Both the position numbers and the translations under genes were made by a program. Under the pieces are notes generated by a model. The model made no database searches. It saw nothing but the letters and a program-made list of their open reading frames with translations, and was not told where the DNA came from. From contig CAWAMJ010000002.1 of NCBI GenBank assembly GCA_963783085.1, positions 620,001 through 684,000 on the forward strand: a stretch of 64,000 nt of DNA. Reading direction: 5' to 3'. Source of the stretch: CAVYUC01 sp963783085. GTDB taxonomy: Bacteria > Bacteroidota > Bacteroidia > Bacteroidales > Prolixibacteraceae. Within the stretch, counting starts at the first letter, position 1. Every line of letters begins with the position of its first letter. Of this stretch, positions 46,161 to 55,831 are shown one piece after another.

Positions 46161-48239
46161 ATGCAGAATCATTTAACCGATAAAAACGATCGTCATCAAT
46201 TGGTACGCAACGGCCAAAAACCTCAAACCGGTATTCTGGAATGGTTCCATATCAATGAATATCAACAGGTTGAAGAAGCAGTTAAAGAGTTGAAAAGAAC
46301 CGGGATTACACATTTGCGCACCGGCGTTTCGTGGGCCGATTACCATACCGAAGACGGCGAAAAATGGTACGACTGGCTTATTCCGCTTCTTTCGGAAAAT
46401 TTCGAATTGCTGCCTTGCTTTCTTTATACCCCGCCGAACATGGGCGTGGAACCTCAAACTTCCGCTCCCCCGAAAAATCCGAAAGATTATGCCGATTTCC
46501 TGGACCTTTTCATCAACAGGCACGGGGAACATTTTGAATATGTGGAACTTTGGAATGAACCAAATAACCAAAGCGAATACGACTATAAACTGGATAAATC
46601 GTGGGATATTTTTGCCGACATGGTTATCAAAGCTTCCTACTGGGCGAAGCATTTGGGCAAAAAAACCGTGTTGGGGGGAATGAGCCCTGTCGATCCGAAC
46701 TGGCTGCGGCTGATGATTCAAAAAAATGTTCTCGAAAATATTGATGTAATTGGTTTTCACGGTTTTCCGGAAATATTTGAATCGCACTGGCAAGGTTGGG
46801 AAAAAGAAATCCGCTCCATAAAAAATGTACTACATGAATTTAACCTCGAGCGGGAATTATGGATTACTGAAACCGGTTATTCCACCTGGCGGTTCGACGA
46901 TGTAAAACAAATCGAAAAATTCACTGAAGTTATGCAGGCGCAGGTAAGCCGGGTTTACTGGTATTCGTTAACCGATTTGAATTTTAGCCAGCCCACAATA
47001 ACCGGCCATCACAGCGATGAGCGTGAATATCATTTCGGAATGATACAGGAAGACGGTACAAAAAAGCTCCTGTATCGCCTGCTCGAAACAGGCGGAGTGG
47101 AAAATGTGCTGAAAAACCGGTGGATGGCGGATCGCAAATTTCCTGTTCACAACAAAAATGAAGAACATGTGCTGGTGACCGGCGGCGCTGGTTTTATTGG
47201 CACCAATCTGGCCGACAGGTTACTAAGTAATGGAATAAAAGTAACGGTGTTTGACAACCTTTCGCGGCCGGGAGTGGAAAAAAACCTGCAATGGCTGAAA
47301 ACCAAACATGGCGATTTACTAAACGTTCTGATTGCCGATGTCCGCGACCGGTACATGGTGGAAAAAGTGGTTCAGCAGGTGTCTCATATTTTTCATTTTG
47401 CGGCACAGGTGGCAGTAACAACCAGCCTGGAAAATCCGCGCCACGATTTTTCCGTGAATGTGCAGGGAACGGTAAATATGCTCGAAGCCATTCGAAAAAC
47501 GGAACATAAACCTTCGTTGCTTTATACATCCACCAACAAAGTTTACGGAAACCTCGAAGACATCCAGATTAAAAACAATACTACCCGGTACCTCCTTCAG
47601 GATAAAAAACTGGCGGAAACCGGAATCGATGAACAGACACCGCTGAATTTTCACAGCCCGTATGGCAGTTCAAAAGGCGCCGCCGACCAGTATGTGCTCG
47701 ACTACACCAAATCGTTCGACCTGAAAAACGTGGTGTTCCGGATGAGTTGCATTTACGGTCCGCACCAGTTTGGCACCGAAGACCAGGGTTGGGTGGCCCA
47801 TTTTATTCTGAAGGCATTGAAAAACGAGAAAATATTCCTCTTTGGCGATGGCATGCAGGTTCGCGACATTCTATATGTGGACGACCTGGTTAATGCGATG
47901 ATTGCCGCCTGGCAAAATATCGGCCAGATAAAAGGTGAAGCGTTCAACATTGGCGGCGGCGTGAAAAACACGGTAAGTTTGCTCGAACTGATTAAGATCC
48001 TCGAAAACCTCGAAAACCGGAAAATACCGCTGGTTTTCAAAGAATGGCGCCGGGGAGATCAAAAATATTATGTTTCCGACACATCAAAATTCAATAGAAA
48101 AACAGGCTGGGAACCACAGATGAACCACGAAGAAGGCGTGCGCGAATTGTATCACTGGTTAAAAGCTTTTCGCAGATCATCCGTCCCGGTTACAACTAAA
48201 CTTCTTGTTAATAACGAAAAAGTATGTTTGCATCCGTAA
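46161..48239 (+). CDS. Fusion of a glycosidase-like TIM barrel (GH39-like) and an NAD-dependent epimerase
   Basis: 692 residues with two enzymes in one chain. Residues about 15-315 form a TIM barrel: the acid/base Glu133 is in ELWNEPNN, and the likely nucleophile Glu237 is in WITETGYSTWR, as in clan GH-A families such as GH39. There is no signal peptide, so it acts in the cytoplasm. Residues 335-670 are an extended SDR with GGAGFIGTNL (341-350), the YGSSK active site in HSPYGSSKGAADQ and the WRRGDQKYYVSDT end seen in CDP-paratose 2-epimerase relatives. The cytoplasmic location makes trimming or rearranging of a lipid- or nucleotide-linked sugar more likely than polymer breakdown. The ORF has no stop between the domains; the 3' end overlaps the next gene by 16 nt. 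Confidence 0.88.
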   Translation: MQNHLTDKNDRHQLVRNGQKPQTGILEWFHINEYQQVEEAVKELKRTGITHLRTGVSWADYHTEDGEKWYDWLIPLLSENFELLPCFLYTPPNMGVEPQTSAPPKNPKDYADFLDLFINRHGEHFEYVELWNEPNNQSEYDYKLDKSWDIFADMVIKASYWAKHLGKKTVLGGMSPVDPNWLRLMIQKNVLENIDVIGFHGFPEIFESHWQGWEKEIRSIKNVLHEFNLERELWITETGYSTWRFDDVKQIEKFTEVMQAQVSRVYWYSLTDLNFSQPTITGHHSDEREYHFGMIQEDGTKKLLYRLLETGGVENVLKNRWMADRKFPVHNKNEEHVLVTGGAGFIGTNLADRLLSNGIKVTVFDNLSRPGVEKNLQWLKTKHGDLLNVLIADVRDRYMVEKVVQQVSHIFHFAAQVAVTTSLENPRHDFSVNVQGTVNMLEAIRKTEHKPSLLYTSTNKVYGNLEDIQIKNNTTRYLLQDKKLAETGIDEQTPLNFHSPYGSSKGAADQYVLDYTKSFDLKNVVFRMSCIYGPHQFGTEDQGWVAHFILKALKNEKIFLFGDGMQVRDILYVDDLVNAMIAAWQNIGQIKGEAFNIGGGVKNTVSLLELIKILENLENRKIPLVFKEWRRGDQKYYVSDTSKFNRKTGWEPQMNHEEGVRELYHWLKAFRRSSVPVTTKLLVNNEKVCLHP

Positions 48240-49177
48240 TTCAGCACCCCCGAACCATTGAAATTATAGAAACACCGCTACCGGAAATTCAGGATGAAGA
48301 AGTTCTGGTACGGTTGGACGGAACGGGAGTTTGCGTTTCCAACCTTCCGGTGTGGCAGGGCCGCGAATGGTTTGTGTATCCTTTTGAAACCGGCGCTCCG
48401 GGGCACGAGGGTTATGGAACAGTGGAAGCCATCGGCAACAAAGTGATAAACCTGAAAAAAGGCGACAAAGTTGCGCTTCTCTCCTTCCACACGTATGCAG
48501 AATACGACAAAACCGAGCAATCGAATGTAGTAAAGCTTCCGGATAAAATTGCGGAGAAACCTTTTCCGGGTGAACCCGCAGCTTGTGCAGTGAATATTTT
48601 CAACCGGAGCGATATTCAGCAGGATCATACCGTGGTTGTAATTGGAACCGGATTTATCGGCAGCCTGCTGATTCAGTTGCTGCGCGGAAAATGCAAACAA
48701 ATCATTGCCGTTTCCAGACGGGACACATCGCTGGGTTATGCCAAAAGAGCGGGCGCCGATGATTTGGTGCGTTTTAATGATGTTTATTCCACTGCCCGGC
48801 AGATTAATGAAATGGTTCCCGGAGGTGTTCAGCGGGTAATTGAGGCTACCGGCACACAAGCCGCAATTGACCTGGCAACTGAAATAGTTGCCGAACGCGG
48901 AAAAATAATTGTGGCCGGTTTTCACCAGGACGGGCTGCGAAATATCAACCTGCAAGCCTGGAACTGGAAAGGGATTGACGTGATTAACGCACACGAACGC
49001 GACCCGAAAATATACATCGACGGACTGAAAGAAGCGATTAAACTGGCGGAAAAAGGAACGCTCCGAATGGAAGAATTGATTACCCACGAGTTCGATTTCC
49101 GTGAGATAAATGAAGCATTTGAAACGATGGATCAGCGGCCGGAGGGATATCTGAAAGCCATTATAAATTTTTCCTAA
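48224..49177 (+). CDS. Zinc-type alcohol dehydrogenase-like oxidoreductase (MDR)
   Basis: 317 residues, shorter than the usual 340-350 MDR because the structural-zinc lobe is absent. TGVCVSNLPVWQGRE holds the catalytic Cys position, GAPGHEGYGTVEAIG the His-Glu pair, and VVVIGTGFIGSLLIQLLRG the NAD site. It probably oxidises or reduces a sugar hydroxyl. It starts within the end of the fusion gene and abuts the Gfo/Idh gene without a gap, so it is translationally coupled on both sides. Confidence 0.87.
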   Translation: MFASVIQHPRTIEIIETPLPEIQDEEVLVRLDGTGVCVSNLPVWQGREWFVYPFETGAPGHEGYGTVEAIGNKVINLKKGDKVALLSFHTYAEYDKTEQSNVVKLPDKIAEKPFPGEPAACAVNIFNRSDIQQDHTVVVIGTGFIGSLLIQLLRGKCKQIIAVSRRDTSLGYAKRAGADDLVRFNDVYSTARQINEMVPGGVQRVIEATGTQAAIDLATEIVAERGKIIVAGFHQDGLRNINLQAWNWKGIDVINAHERDPKIYIDGLKEAIKLAEKGTLRMEELITHEFDFREINEAFETMDQRPEGYLKAIINFS

Positions 49178-50212
49178 ATGACAAACGAAACGATAACAGC
49201 AACTTCAACAAAACCCAAACTGGCGTTTATCGGAACAGGCTGGATTGGCCTGAACAGGATGAAACACCTGCTTTCGGAAAAAATTTCCGAGACATCTGGT
49301 ATTTTGGATGTTTCCGAAGAAAATGTAAAAAATGCGCTGGCGCTGGCGCCCGGCTCAACCGTGTATAAATCGATGGAACAACTTCTGGAGTCGAAACCCG
49401 ATGGAGTTGTGATTGCCACCCCCAGTGCGTTACATGCAGAACAGGCAAAACTGGCGCTGGAAAAAGGAATTCCCGTCTTCTGCCAGAAACCGCTGGCACG
49501 AACAGCACAGGAAAGCCGTGAAGTGGTTGCTGCTGCCCAAAAATCGGACAGGTTGCTCGGCGTTGACCTCTCTTACCGGTTTACCGAGGGGATGCAGAAA
49601 ATTTATGAACTCGCAAAAAATAATTCCTTCGGAAAAATATTTGCGGTTGATTTGGTTTTTCACAACGCTTACGGACCAGACAAAGATTGGTTTTACAATC
49701 CGGAACTATCGGGCGGAGGCTGCCTCATCGACCTCGGTATACATTTAATTGATTTAGCTTTGTGGGTGCTTGGTTTTCCCGATGTTGAAAACGTTTCTTC
49801 CGCGGTTACATCCGGTGGAAAGTTAGTGGACAACCCTGAAAAAGTGACCGAAGATTTTGTTTCGGCGCAATTTATTACTGCCGGTGGTGCGGTAGTCAGG
49901 TTAACCAGCAGCTGGAACCTGAATGCCGGAAAAGAAGCAGAAATTAAAGCTTCATTTTACGGCACCTCAGCAGCAGCCATTTTCGAAAATGTAAACGGTT
50001 CATTTTACGATTTTGAAACCCGCCTCTGCCACGGGACTTCGTCGGAAACAATCAGTTCCCCACCCTACGAATGGGGAGGCAATGCGCTGGCCGACTGGAC
50101 AAAACGGCTGGCAAAAAACAACTCGTTCAACCCACAGATAAAGGAATACATCCGGGTGGCAGAAATCATCGATAAAATTTACGGAAGGAACGCCGAAGTT
50201 GAAAAATTTTAA
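49178..50212 (+). CDS. Gfo/Idh/MocA family oxidoreductase
   Basis: 344 residues. N-terminal Rossmann fold with FIGTGWIGLNRM, and the family's E-K-P loop read as FCQKPLA; the C-terminal domain has GGGCLIDLGIHLIDLALWVL, with the conserved D-x-x-x-H. These enzymes oxidise or reduce sugars at C3 or C2, or inositols. Together with the MDR enzyme it suggests a keto-sugar intermediate. It follows the MDR gene with no spacing. Confidence 0.9.
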   Translation: MTNETITATSTKPKLAFIGTGWIGLNRMKHLLSEKISETSGILDVSEENVKNALALAPGSTVYKSMEQLLESKPDGVVIATPSALHAEQAKLALEKGIPVFCQKPLARTAQESREVVAAAQKSDRLLGVDLSYRFTEGMQKIYELAKNNSFGKIFAVDLVFHNAYGPDKDWFYNPELSGGGCLIDLGIHLIDLALWVLGFPDVENVSSAVTSGGKLVDNPEKVTEDFVSAQFITAGGAVVRLTSSWNLNAGKEAEIKASFYGTSAAAIFENVNGSFYDFETRLCHGTSSETISSPPYEWGGNALADWTKRLAKNNSFNPQIKEYIRVAEIIDKIYGRNAEVEKF

Positions 50213-50221
50213 AAGCAACAA

Positions 50222-51298
50222 ATGAAGATATTGATGAACACGGACAATATTGGCGGCGTTTACACCTATTCGCTCGATTTGGCGGGAAATTTAAAAACAA
50301 TGGGCGCAGAGGTGGTGCTGGCAGTAACCGGTTCAGAATTGTCTGAACAACAAAAAACAGAACTTCAGGAATTCGAATATTATTTTGCCGCGTACAAACA
50401 GGAGTGGATGGAAAATCCGTGGGACGATATTGCGCAGGCAGGCGAATGGCTGATGGAAATCAACGAAAAAGTTCAGCCCGACCTGGTTCACCTGAATTCT
50501 TTTTCATTCGGAAACCTTCCCTGGGATGTACCGGTAATTATGGTTTTTCATTCCTGCGTTTTATCGTGGTGGAACGCGGTTCACGATGAACCGGCGCCGG
50601 CACGCTGGAAAACTTACGAACAGCAGGTGAGGAGCGGGTTGCAAAATGCTGATAAAATTATAGCTCCCAGCCGCGCCATGTTAAATGAAGCGGAACGGTT
50701 TTACGGCCCGTTTTCGCACAGCGAAGTAATTTACAATGGCCGAAATCCCGAAAAGTTCTTCAGCAGGGAAAAAGGAAGATATATTTTCAGCATGGGGCGG
50801 TTGTGGGACGAAGCGAAAAACGTAAAATTGATTGTGGAAGCTGCCCGTGAAATTGATTGCCCGATATACATTGCCGGAGACAACAGCGCGATTAACACTG
50901 CTGAAATTCCGGAAAACGTCATTTTCACCGGAAAATTGGACCAGGGGCAAATAGCCGTTTTCCTGGCCGGCGCATCCATTTATCTGCTACCGGTAAAATA
51001 CGAACCATTTGGATACTCTTTTGTGGAAGCCGCATTTTCGAAATGTGCGCTGATTGGCGGCAAAACCGGTACTTTGCAGGAAATCTGGCAGGACAACATG
51101 ATTTATGTTGAAAACGTTGATGAGCTTGTCCGCTCGGTGAACGATTTGTTGCAAAACGGTGAAAAGCTGAAAACATCCGGCGAAAAGGCATACCAAAAAG
51201 CGATTGAAAATTACACACTCGAAAAGATGACCGGAAGATATTTACAGCTTTATCAACAGTTGTTAAAATTGCAACCGGCAAAAAAACCTGCGATATGA
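50222..51298 (+). CDS. Glycosyltransferase family 4 protein (GT-B fold)
   Basis: 358 residues. The acceptor half starts MKILMNTDNIGGVYTYSLDLA; the donor half has MGRLWDEAKNVKLIVEA and the E-x7-E region in PFGYSFVEAAFSKCALIGG. It is a retaining GT of the GT4 type, cytoplasmic or membrane-bound. The stop overlaps the next gene's ATG (ATGA at 51295). A diverged copy lies at 56294-57472. Confidence 0.92.
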   Translation: MKILMNTDNIGGVYTYSLDLAGNLKTMGAEVVLAVTGSELSEQQKTELQEFEYYFAAYKQEWMENPWDDIAQAGEWLMEINEKVQPDLVHLNSFSFGNLPWDVPVIMVFHSCVLSWWNAVHDEPAPARWKTYEQQVRSGLQNADKIIAPSRAMLNEAERFYGPFSHSEVIYNGRNPEKFFSREKGRYIFSMGRLWDEAKNVKLIVEAAREIDCPIYIAGDNSAINTAEIPENVIFTGKLDQGQIAVFLAGASIYLLPVKYEPFGYSFVEAAFSKCALIGGKTGTLQEIWQDNMIYVENVDELVRSVNDLLQNGEKLKTSGEKAYQKAIENYTLEKMTGRYLQLYQQLLKLQPAKKPAI

Positions 51299-52419
51299 AG
51301 TTTTATCTGATTTATCATTCCATAATTTCCGACTGGAACCACGGAAATGCCCACTTTCTCCGCGGAATTGTAAGCGCTCTGCAGGACCGCGGCCACAGCG
51401 TAAAAGTATTGGAACCGGAAAACGGCTGGAGTTTGACCAACCTGGTAAAACATTACGGCGAAAAACCGATTGAAGAATTCAATCGGAAATTCCCAAATCA
51501 CCAGCCTTATTTTTACAACGAAAACAAATTTAACCCGGAAGAATTTTTGGCGGATGCCGACGTAGTGATTGTGCACGAATGGAACAATCCTGCATTGGTG
51601 AAAAAAGTCGGCGAATACCGGGCGAAAAACGATCATTTCCTGCTTTTTTTCCACGACACCCACCACCGCTCGGTAACCCAACCAAAAGAAATAAAAAATT
51701 ACGATCTGAAACATTATGATGCGGTTCTGGCTTTTGGCGACATTATCCGAAAAAAATACAAACAAAAGAAATGGGCGAAGCATGTTTTCACCTGGCACGA
51801 GGCCGCAGACACACGGATATTTCATCCCGTAAAAAACAGAAAAAAAGAGGGCGATTTGGTATGGATTGGCAACTGGGGCGACAATGAACGGACGGAAGAA
51901 CTGAGGGAATTTATTATCAATCCTTCGGTGGAACTGGGTTTAAAAACCGTTTTTTACGGCGTCCGGTATCCTGAAAAAGCGCTGAAAATATTAAAAGAAG
52001 CGAACATCGAATACCGCGGCTGGCTGCCTAATTACAAAGTTCCCGAAGTATTTTCGGCTTTTAATTTCACGGTTCATGTTCCACGCCGGCCGTATGTTCA
52101 AAAACTCCACGGCATTCCAACTATCCGCCCGTTCGAAGCAATGGCCTGCGGAATTCCGCTGATTTGCTCCGAATGGAACGATGCAGAAAACCTTTTCGAG
52201 CCGGGAAAGGATTACCTGGTTGCGGAAAGCGGCATGGAAATGAAAAACCACATGCAACGGATTTTAGCAGATCAAAATCTGGCCGACGAACTAAGTTCGC
52301 ACGCGCTCGCTACCATCCGGGAAAAACACACCTGCGATCATCGCGTGGAAGAATTATACCGGATCATTATCGATTTGCCGGAGAAAAACCTGGAACGTTC
52401 CATTTTAAACGAATCATAA
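51295..52419 (+). CDS. CgeB-like glycosyltransferase 1
   Basis: 374 residues, GT-B fold of the CgeB/YkvP type. A start MKFYLIYHSIISDWNHGNAH, an FHDTHHRSVTQP segment, and the donor-site TIRPFEAMACGIPLICSEW near the end (E-x7-E region). Sugar donor and acceptor are unknown. First of three tandem CgeB-like genes. Confidence 0.88.
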   Translation: MKFYLIYHSIISDWNHGNAHFLRGIVSALQDRGHSVKVLEPENGWSLTNLVKHYGEKPIEEFNRKFPNHQPYFYNENKFNPEEFLADADVVIVHEWNNPALVKKVGEYRAKNDHFLLFFHDTHHRSVTQPKEIKNYDLKHYDAVLAFGDIIRKKYKQKKWAKHVFTWHEAADTRIFHPVKNRKKEGDLVWIGNWGDNERTEELREFIINPSVELGLKTVFYGVRYPEKALKILKEANIEYRGWLPNYKVPEVFSAFNFTVHVPRRPYVQKLHGIPTIRPFEAMACGIPLICSEWNDAENLFEPGKDYLVAESGMEMKNHMQRILADQNLADELSSHALATIREKHTCDHRVEELYRIIIDLPEKNLERSILNES

Positions 52420-52428
52420 ACAATAATT

Positions 52429-53526
52429 ATGAATAAACGACCGACAATTTCATTTTACGGTTCCAGCCTCGTTTCATCGTATTGGAACGGCGCTGCCACC
52501 TATTACCGCGGAATCATCAAATACCTGAACCGGCTGGGTTACGAAATCACTTTTTTCGAACCCGATGCTTTTGAACGGCAACAACACATTGATTTGCCCC
52601 ATCCACCCTGGGCAAAATCGGAAGTATATGAAAATAACCGTGAGGCTGCCGACGCTGCGGTGGAAAAAGGCAAAAATGCCGATGTGCTGATAAAAGCCAG
52701 CGGCGTTGGCGTTTTCGATGCATTTCTTGAAAAAGCGCTTTTGGAAGTCCGGAAACCCGGTCAAACCGTAATTTTTTGGGATGTGGATGCGCCAGCCACT
52801 TTGCAGTCGGTTTTGGATAATGAAGAAGCTCCTTTTCGCGAACTGATTCCGCAGTACGATGCCATTTTTACTTATGGCGGCGGAAAACCGGTAGTGGATG
52901 TTTACAAATTTTTGGGCGCCGCAGAATGTACTCCCATTTACAATGCATTTGACCCGGATACGCATTTTAGGGTGGATAGCAATCCCAAATTTGAATGCAC
53001 ACTGGCCTTTTTGGGAAATCGCCTTCCCGACCGCGAGGAACGCGTGAAGCAATTTTTTATACAGGTAGCCGCAAAGTTACCCGATAAAAAATTTATCCTC
53101 GGCGGAAACGGATGGCAAAAAACGGAGCTTCCTGAAAATATCGAACACACCGGACATGTTTACACCACCGACCATAACGCCTTTAATTCGTCGCCGCTGG
53201 CGGTTTTGAACATCAGCCGGAACAGCATGGCAGAATACGGTTTTTCGCCGGCAACTCGTGTTTTCGAAGCTGCCGGCGCTGCAGCCTGCATCATAACCGA
53301 CTACTGGGAAGGAATCGATCATTTTTTCGAACCGGAAACCGAAATACTGGTGGCAAAAAACGGCGGTGATGTTTACGCTATCCTGGAACAACTAACCGAA
53401 GAAAAAGCACGTAAAACCGGCGAATTGGCGCTAAAGAGAGCGCTTCGTTCGCACACGTACCAGCAACGGGCAGAACAGGTTGATAAAATTTTGTACCGGC
53501 AAAAAACAACGGTTTTAAACAAATAA
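52429..53526 (+). CDS. CgeB-like glycosyltransferase 2
   Basis: 365 residues, related to its two neighbours. The opening FYGSSLVSSYWNGAATYYRG, the FWDVDAPATLQSVLD block and the donor motif ATRVFEAAGAAACIITDYW followed by EGIDHFFEP are shared with the third gene. A GT-B inverting or retaining enzyme of unknown specificity. 9 nt separates it from each neighbour. Confidence 0.88.
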   Translation: MNKRPTISFYGSSLVSSYWNGAATYYRGIIKYLNRLGYEITFFEPDAFERQQHIDLPHPPWAKSEVYENNREAADAAVEKGKNADVLIKASGVGVFDAFLEKALLEVRKPGQTVIFWDVDAPATLQSVLDNEEAPFRELIPQYDAIFTYGGGKPVVDVYKFLGAAECTPIYNAFDPDTHFRVDSNPKFECTLAFLGNRLPDREERVKQFFIQVAAKLPDKKFILGGNGWQKTELPENIEHTGHVYTTDHNAFNSSPLAVLNISRNSMAEYGFSPATRVFEAAGAAACIITDYWEGIDHFFEPETEILVAKNGGDVYAILEQLTEEKARKTGELALKRALRSHTYQQRAEQVDKILYRQKTTVLNK

Positions 53527-53535
53527 ATACATTCA

Positions 53536-54618
53536 ATGAATATTGTAATTCTTGGGCTTTCAATTACTTCATCGTGGGGAAACGGGCATGCAACCACTTT
53601 CCGGAGCCTGGTAAAAGGGTTGAACAAACGCGGGCACCGGGTCCATTTTCTCGAAAGGGATGTGCCGTGGTATGCAAAAAACCGCGATTTTACCACCGCC
53701 GGTTACTGCAAAATAAGTTTGTATTCTTCACTGGAAGAACTTCAGCAAAAATATGCGCAGGAGATTGAAAATGCCGGACTGGTAATTATTGGCTCTTATG
53801 TTCCGCAAGGCGTTGAAGTTGGGAAATGGGTGGTAAATGCAGCGAAAGGTGTAAAAGCATTTTACGACATCGATACGCCGGTAACGCTGGCAAAACTGGA
53901 ACAAGCAGATTTTGAATACCTTCATCCGGAAATCATTCCGCAATTCGATTTGTACCTTTCATTTGCCGGTGGTTACATTCCTGAAATTTTTACCACAAAA
54001 TACGGCGCCTCTGCCGCCAAACCTTTATATTGTTCCGTTGATACCGATTTGTATTTTCCTGAAGATGTTCCTGTTAACTGGGACCTGGGCTACCTCGGAA
54101 CGTACAGCCCCGACCGGCAGCCGCCATTGCAAAAACTGCTCATTGACGCTGCCGAAAAATGGAGCGAAGGCAAATTTATTGTTGCCGGGCCGCAGTTTCC
54201 TTCAACAATCAAATGGCCGCGAAACGTGGAAAGAACTGAGCATTTGCCGCCTGCAAAACACCGGAAATTTTACAACCGGCAACGATTTACGTTAAATGTT
54301 ACGCGAAAAAATATGGTAGACATGGGATATTCGCCCAGCGTGCGATTGTTCGAAGCGGCGGCTTGCGGCATTCCGGTAATCAGTGATTTCTGGGAAGGCC
54401 TGGATGAATTTTTTAAAATTGGTGAAGAAATTCTTGTTTCGAAATCTGCGGAAGAAACCATTTATTTTCTAAAAAATTATTCCGAAAGCAACAGAAAACA
54501 ACTGGGCGAAAATGCCCGCCGAAAGGTTTTAAAGTCGCACTCGGGTGAAATGCGCGCAAAAGAATTGGAGAATTACGTGAACGAATTGAAAACGAGCGGT
54601 GTTGAATTAAATAAATAA
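53536..54618 (+). CDS. CgeB-like glycosyltransferase 3
   Basis: 360 residues. LGLSITSSWGNGHATTFRSL at the start, FYDIDTPVTLAKLEQ in the middle and SVRLFEAAACGIPVISDFW followed by EGLDEF at the donor site. It resembles the second CgeB-like protein, so the two probably arose by duplication and now transfer different sugars. It is followed 7 nt later by the DoxX gene. Confidence 0.88.
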   Translation: MNIVILGLSITSSWGNGHATTFRSLVKGLNKRGHRVHFLERDVPWYAKNRDFTTAGYCKISLYSSLEELQQKYAQEIENAGLVIIGSYVPQGVEVGKWVVNAAKGVKAFYDIDTPVTLAKLEQADFEYLHPEIIPQFDLYLSFAGGYIPEIFTTKYGASAAKPLYCSVDTDLYFPEDVPVNWDLGYLGTYSPDRQPPLQKLLIDAAEKWSEGKFIVAGPQFPSTIKWPRNVERTEHLPPAKHRKFYNRQRFTLNVTRKNMVDMGYSPSVRLFEAAACGIPVISDFWEGLDEFFKIGEEILVSKSAEETIYFLKNYSESNRKQLGENARRKVLKSHSGEMRAKELENYVNELKTSGVELNK

Positions 54619-54625
54619 AAAAAAC

Positions 54626-55015
54626 ATGGTTTTCGAAAATCTTTCTGAGTACGGGAGTTTTAGTTTGCTCGTGTTGCGCGTAATTGTTGGTATTGTTTTT
54701 CTTTCCAGCGGCTGGTCTCATTTTTCGAAACCGGCAGAGCGGGCCAAAAGCATCGAAATGAGTAAAACTTTTACGTTTTTGCTCGGTTTGGGAGAGCTAA
54801 CCGGCGGATTGTTCGTTATTCTCGGAATCTGGATTCAACTGGCGGCAATCCTTCTCATTCTTATTATGTTGGGCGCCATTTCATTTAAAGTATTCAAATG
54901 GGACATCGGATTTTACGGAAAAGAATCTACCGGATGGCATTATGATTTTCTGCTCCTTGCGGCAAACCTGGTGTTTTTAACGGTAGGAGGCGGCCGGTAT
55001 GTCCTGTTCTATTAA
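54626..55015 (+). CDS. DoxX-family membrane protein
   Basis: 129 residues with four helices. VLRVIVGIVFLSSGWSHFSK and LGLGELTGGLFVILGIW are the family's two main blocks. DoxX proteins are small redox-linked or scaffold membrane proteins, often near oxidoreductases. It probably anchors or serves the cluster's membrane step. Confidence 0.87.
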   Translation: MVFENLSEYGSFSLLVLRVIVGIVFLSSGWSHFSKPAERAKSIEMSKTFTFLLGLGELTGGLFVILGIWIQLAAILLILIMLGAISFKVFKWDIGFYGKESTGWHYDFLLLAANLVFLTVGGGRYVLFY

Positions 55016-55024
55016 CCTGTAAAT

Positions 55025-55831
55025 ATGAATCACGAAAACAACATTAAATCAACCATTCATAAATTTTCTCCCTGGTTTCACAACATTCACCTGCCCGATG
55101 GAACAGAAACTGCTCCGGACCATCCGCTTGGCGATTTTCCGTTGTTCAAATGGAAAACCATTGAACCGCATTTGCCTGCCGACATGACGTCCCTCAATGT
55201 TCTGGACATCGGTTGCAATGCCGGTTTTTATTCCATAGAATGCGCAAAACGCGGGGCAACAGTAACCGCCATTGATGTTGATGAACACTACCTGAACCAG
55301 GCGGAATGGATAGCCGCTCAATTTCAGCTTGGCGATAAAATCAGCTTTCACCAGATGCAGGTGTACGATTTGGTGAAAACCAACTGGCAGTTCGAAATCG
55401 TATTTTTCATGGGTGTTTTTTACCACCTCCGTTATCCGTTGCTTGCGCTGGATATTATTTCCGAAAAGGTGTCGCAGTTGATGGTTTTTCAAACATTGAG
55501 CCTGCAAACCCACCATGAAACGGCGCCGGTTAAAAATTTCGGCTATTCCGAACGAAAAATAATGGAAAAAGAAGGCTGGCCGGGAATGGCATTTATCGAA
55601 GGCCGGTTTGAAAATGATCCGACGAACTGGTGGGTCCCCAACCGTGCAGCCATCAAAGCCATATTTCGAACGTGCGGTTTCGATTTGATAGAGCACCCCG
55701 AAGACGAAACATACCTTTTCAAACCCGATAACGAAGCAAAAAGTGTGATTAATGACTGGAACCGTTCCGAATTTTTATCGGCAACAGGAAAGCCGTGGCA
55801 AAAAACCGTTCATAAAAAAACCCAAAAATAA
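55025..55831 (+). CDS. SAM-dependent methyltransferase, TIGR04290-like
   Basis: 268 residues. The N-terminal PWFHNIHLPDGTETAPDHPL and SAM motif I NVLDIGCNAGFYSIECAKRG in pieces, with VDEHYLNQAEWIA after it, match the TIGR04290 (Rta_06860) family as I recall it. It is related in fold to the CmoB tRNA enzyme but lies in a glycosyltransferase context, so a sugar or lipid methyl acceptor is more likely. It ends the compact part of the cluster. Confidence 0.82.
   Translation: MNHENNIKSTIHKFSPWFHNIHLPDGTETAPDHPLGDFPLFKWKTIEPHLPADMTSLNVLDIGCNAGFYSIECAKRGATVTAIDVDEHYLNQAEWIAAQFQLGDKISFHQMQVYDLVKTNWQFEIVFFMGVFYHLRYPLLALDIISEKVSQLMVFQTLSLQTHHETAPVKNFGYSERKIMEKEGWPGMAFIEGRFENDPTNWWVPNRAAIKAIFRTCGFDLIEHPEDETYLFKPDNEAKSVINDWNRSEFLSATGKPWQKTVHKKTQK

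Noticed and set aside
48278..49087. 269-residue minus-strand ORF opposite the MDR dehydrogenase
   Set aside because: Shadow frame; no domain.
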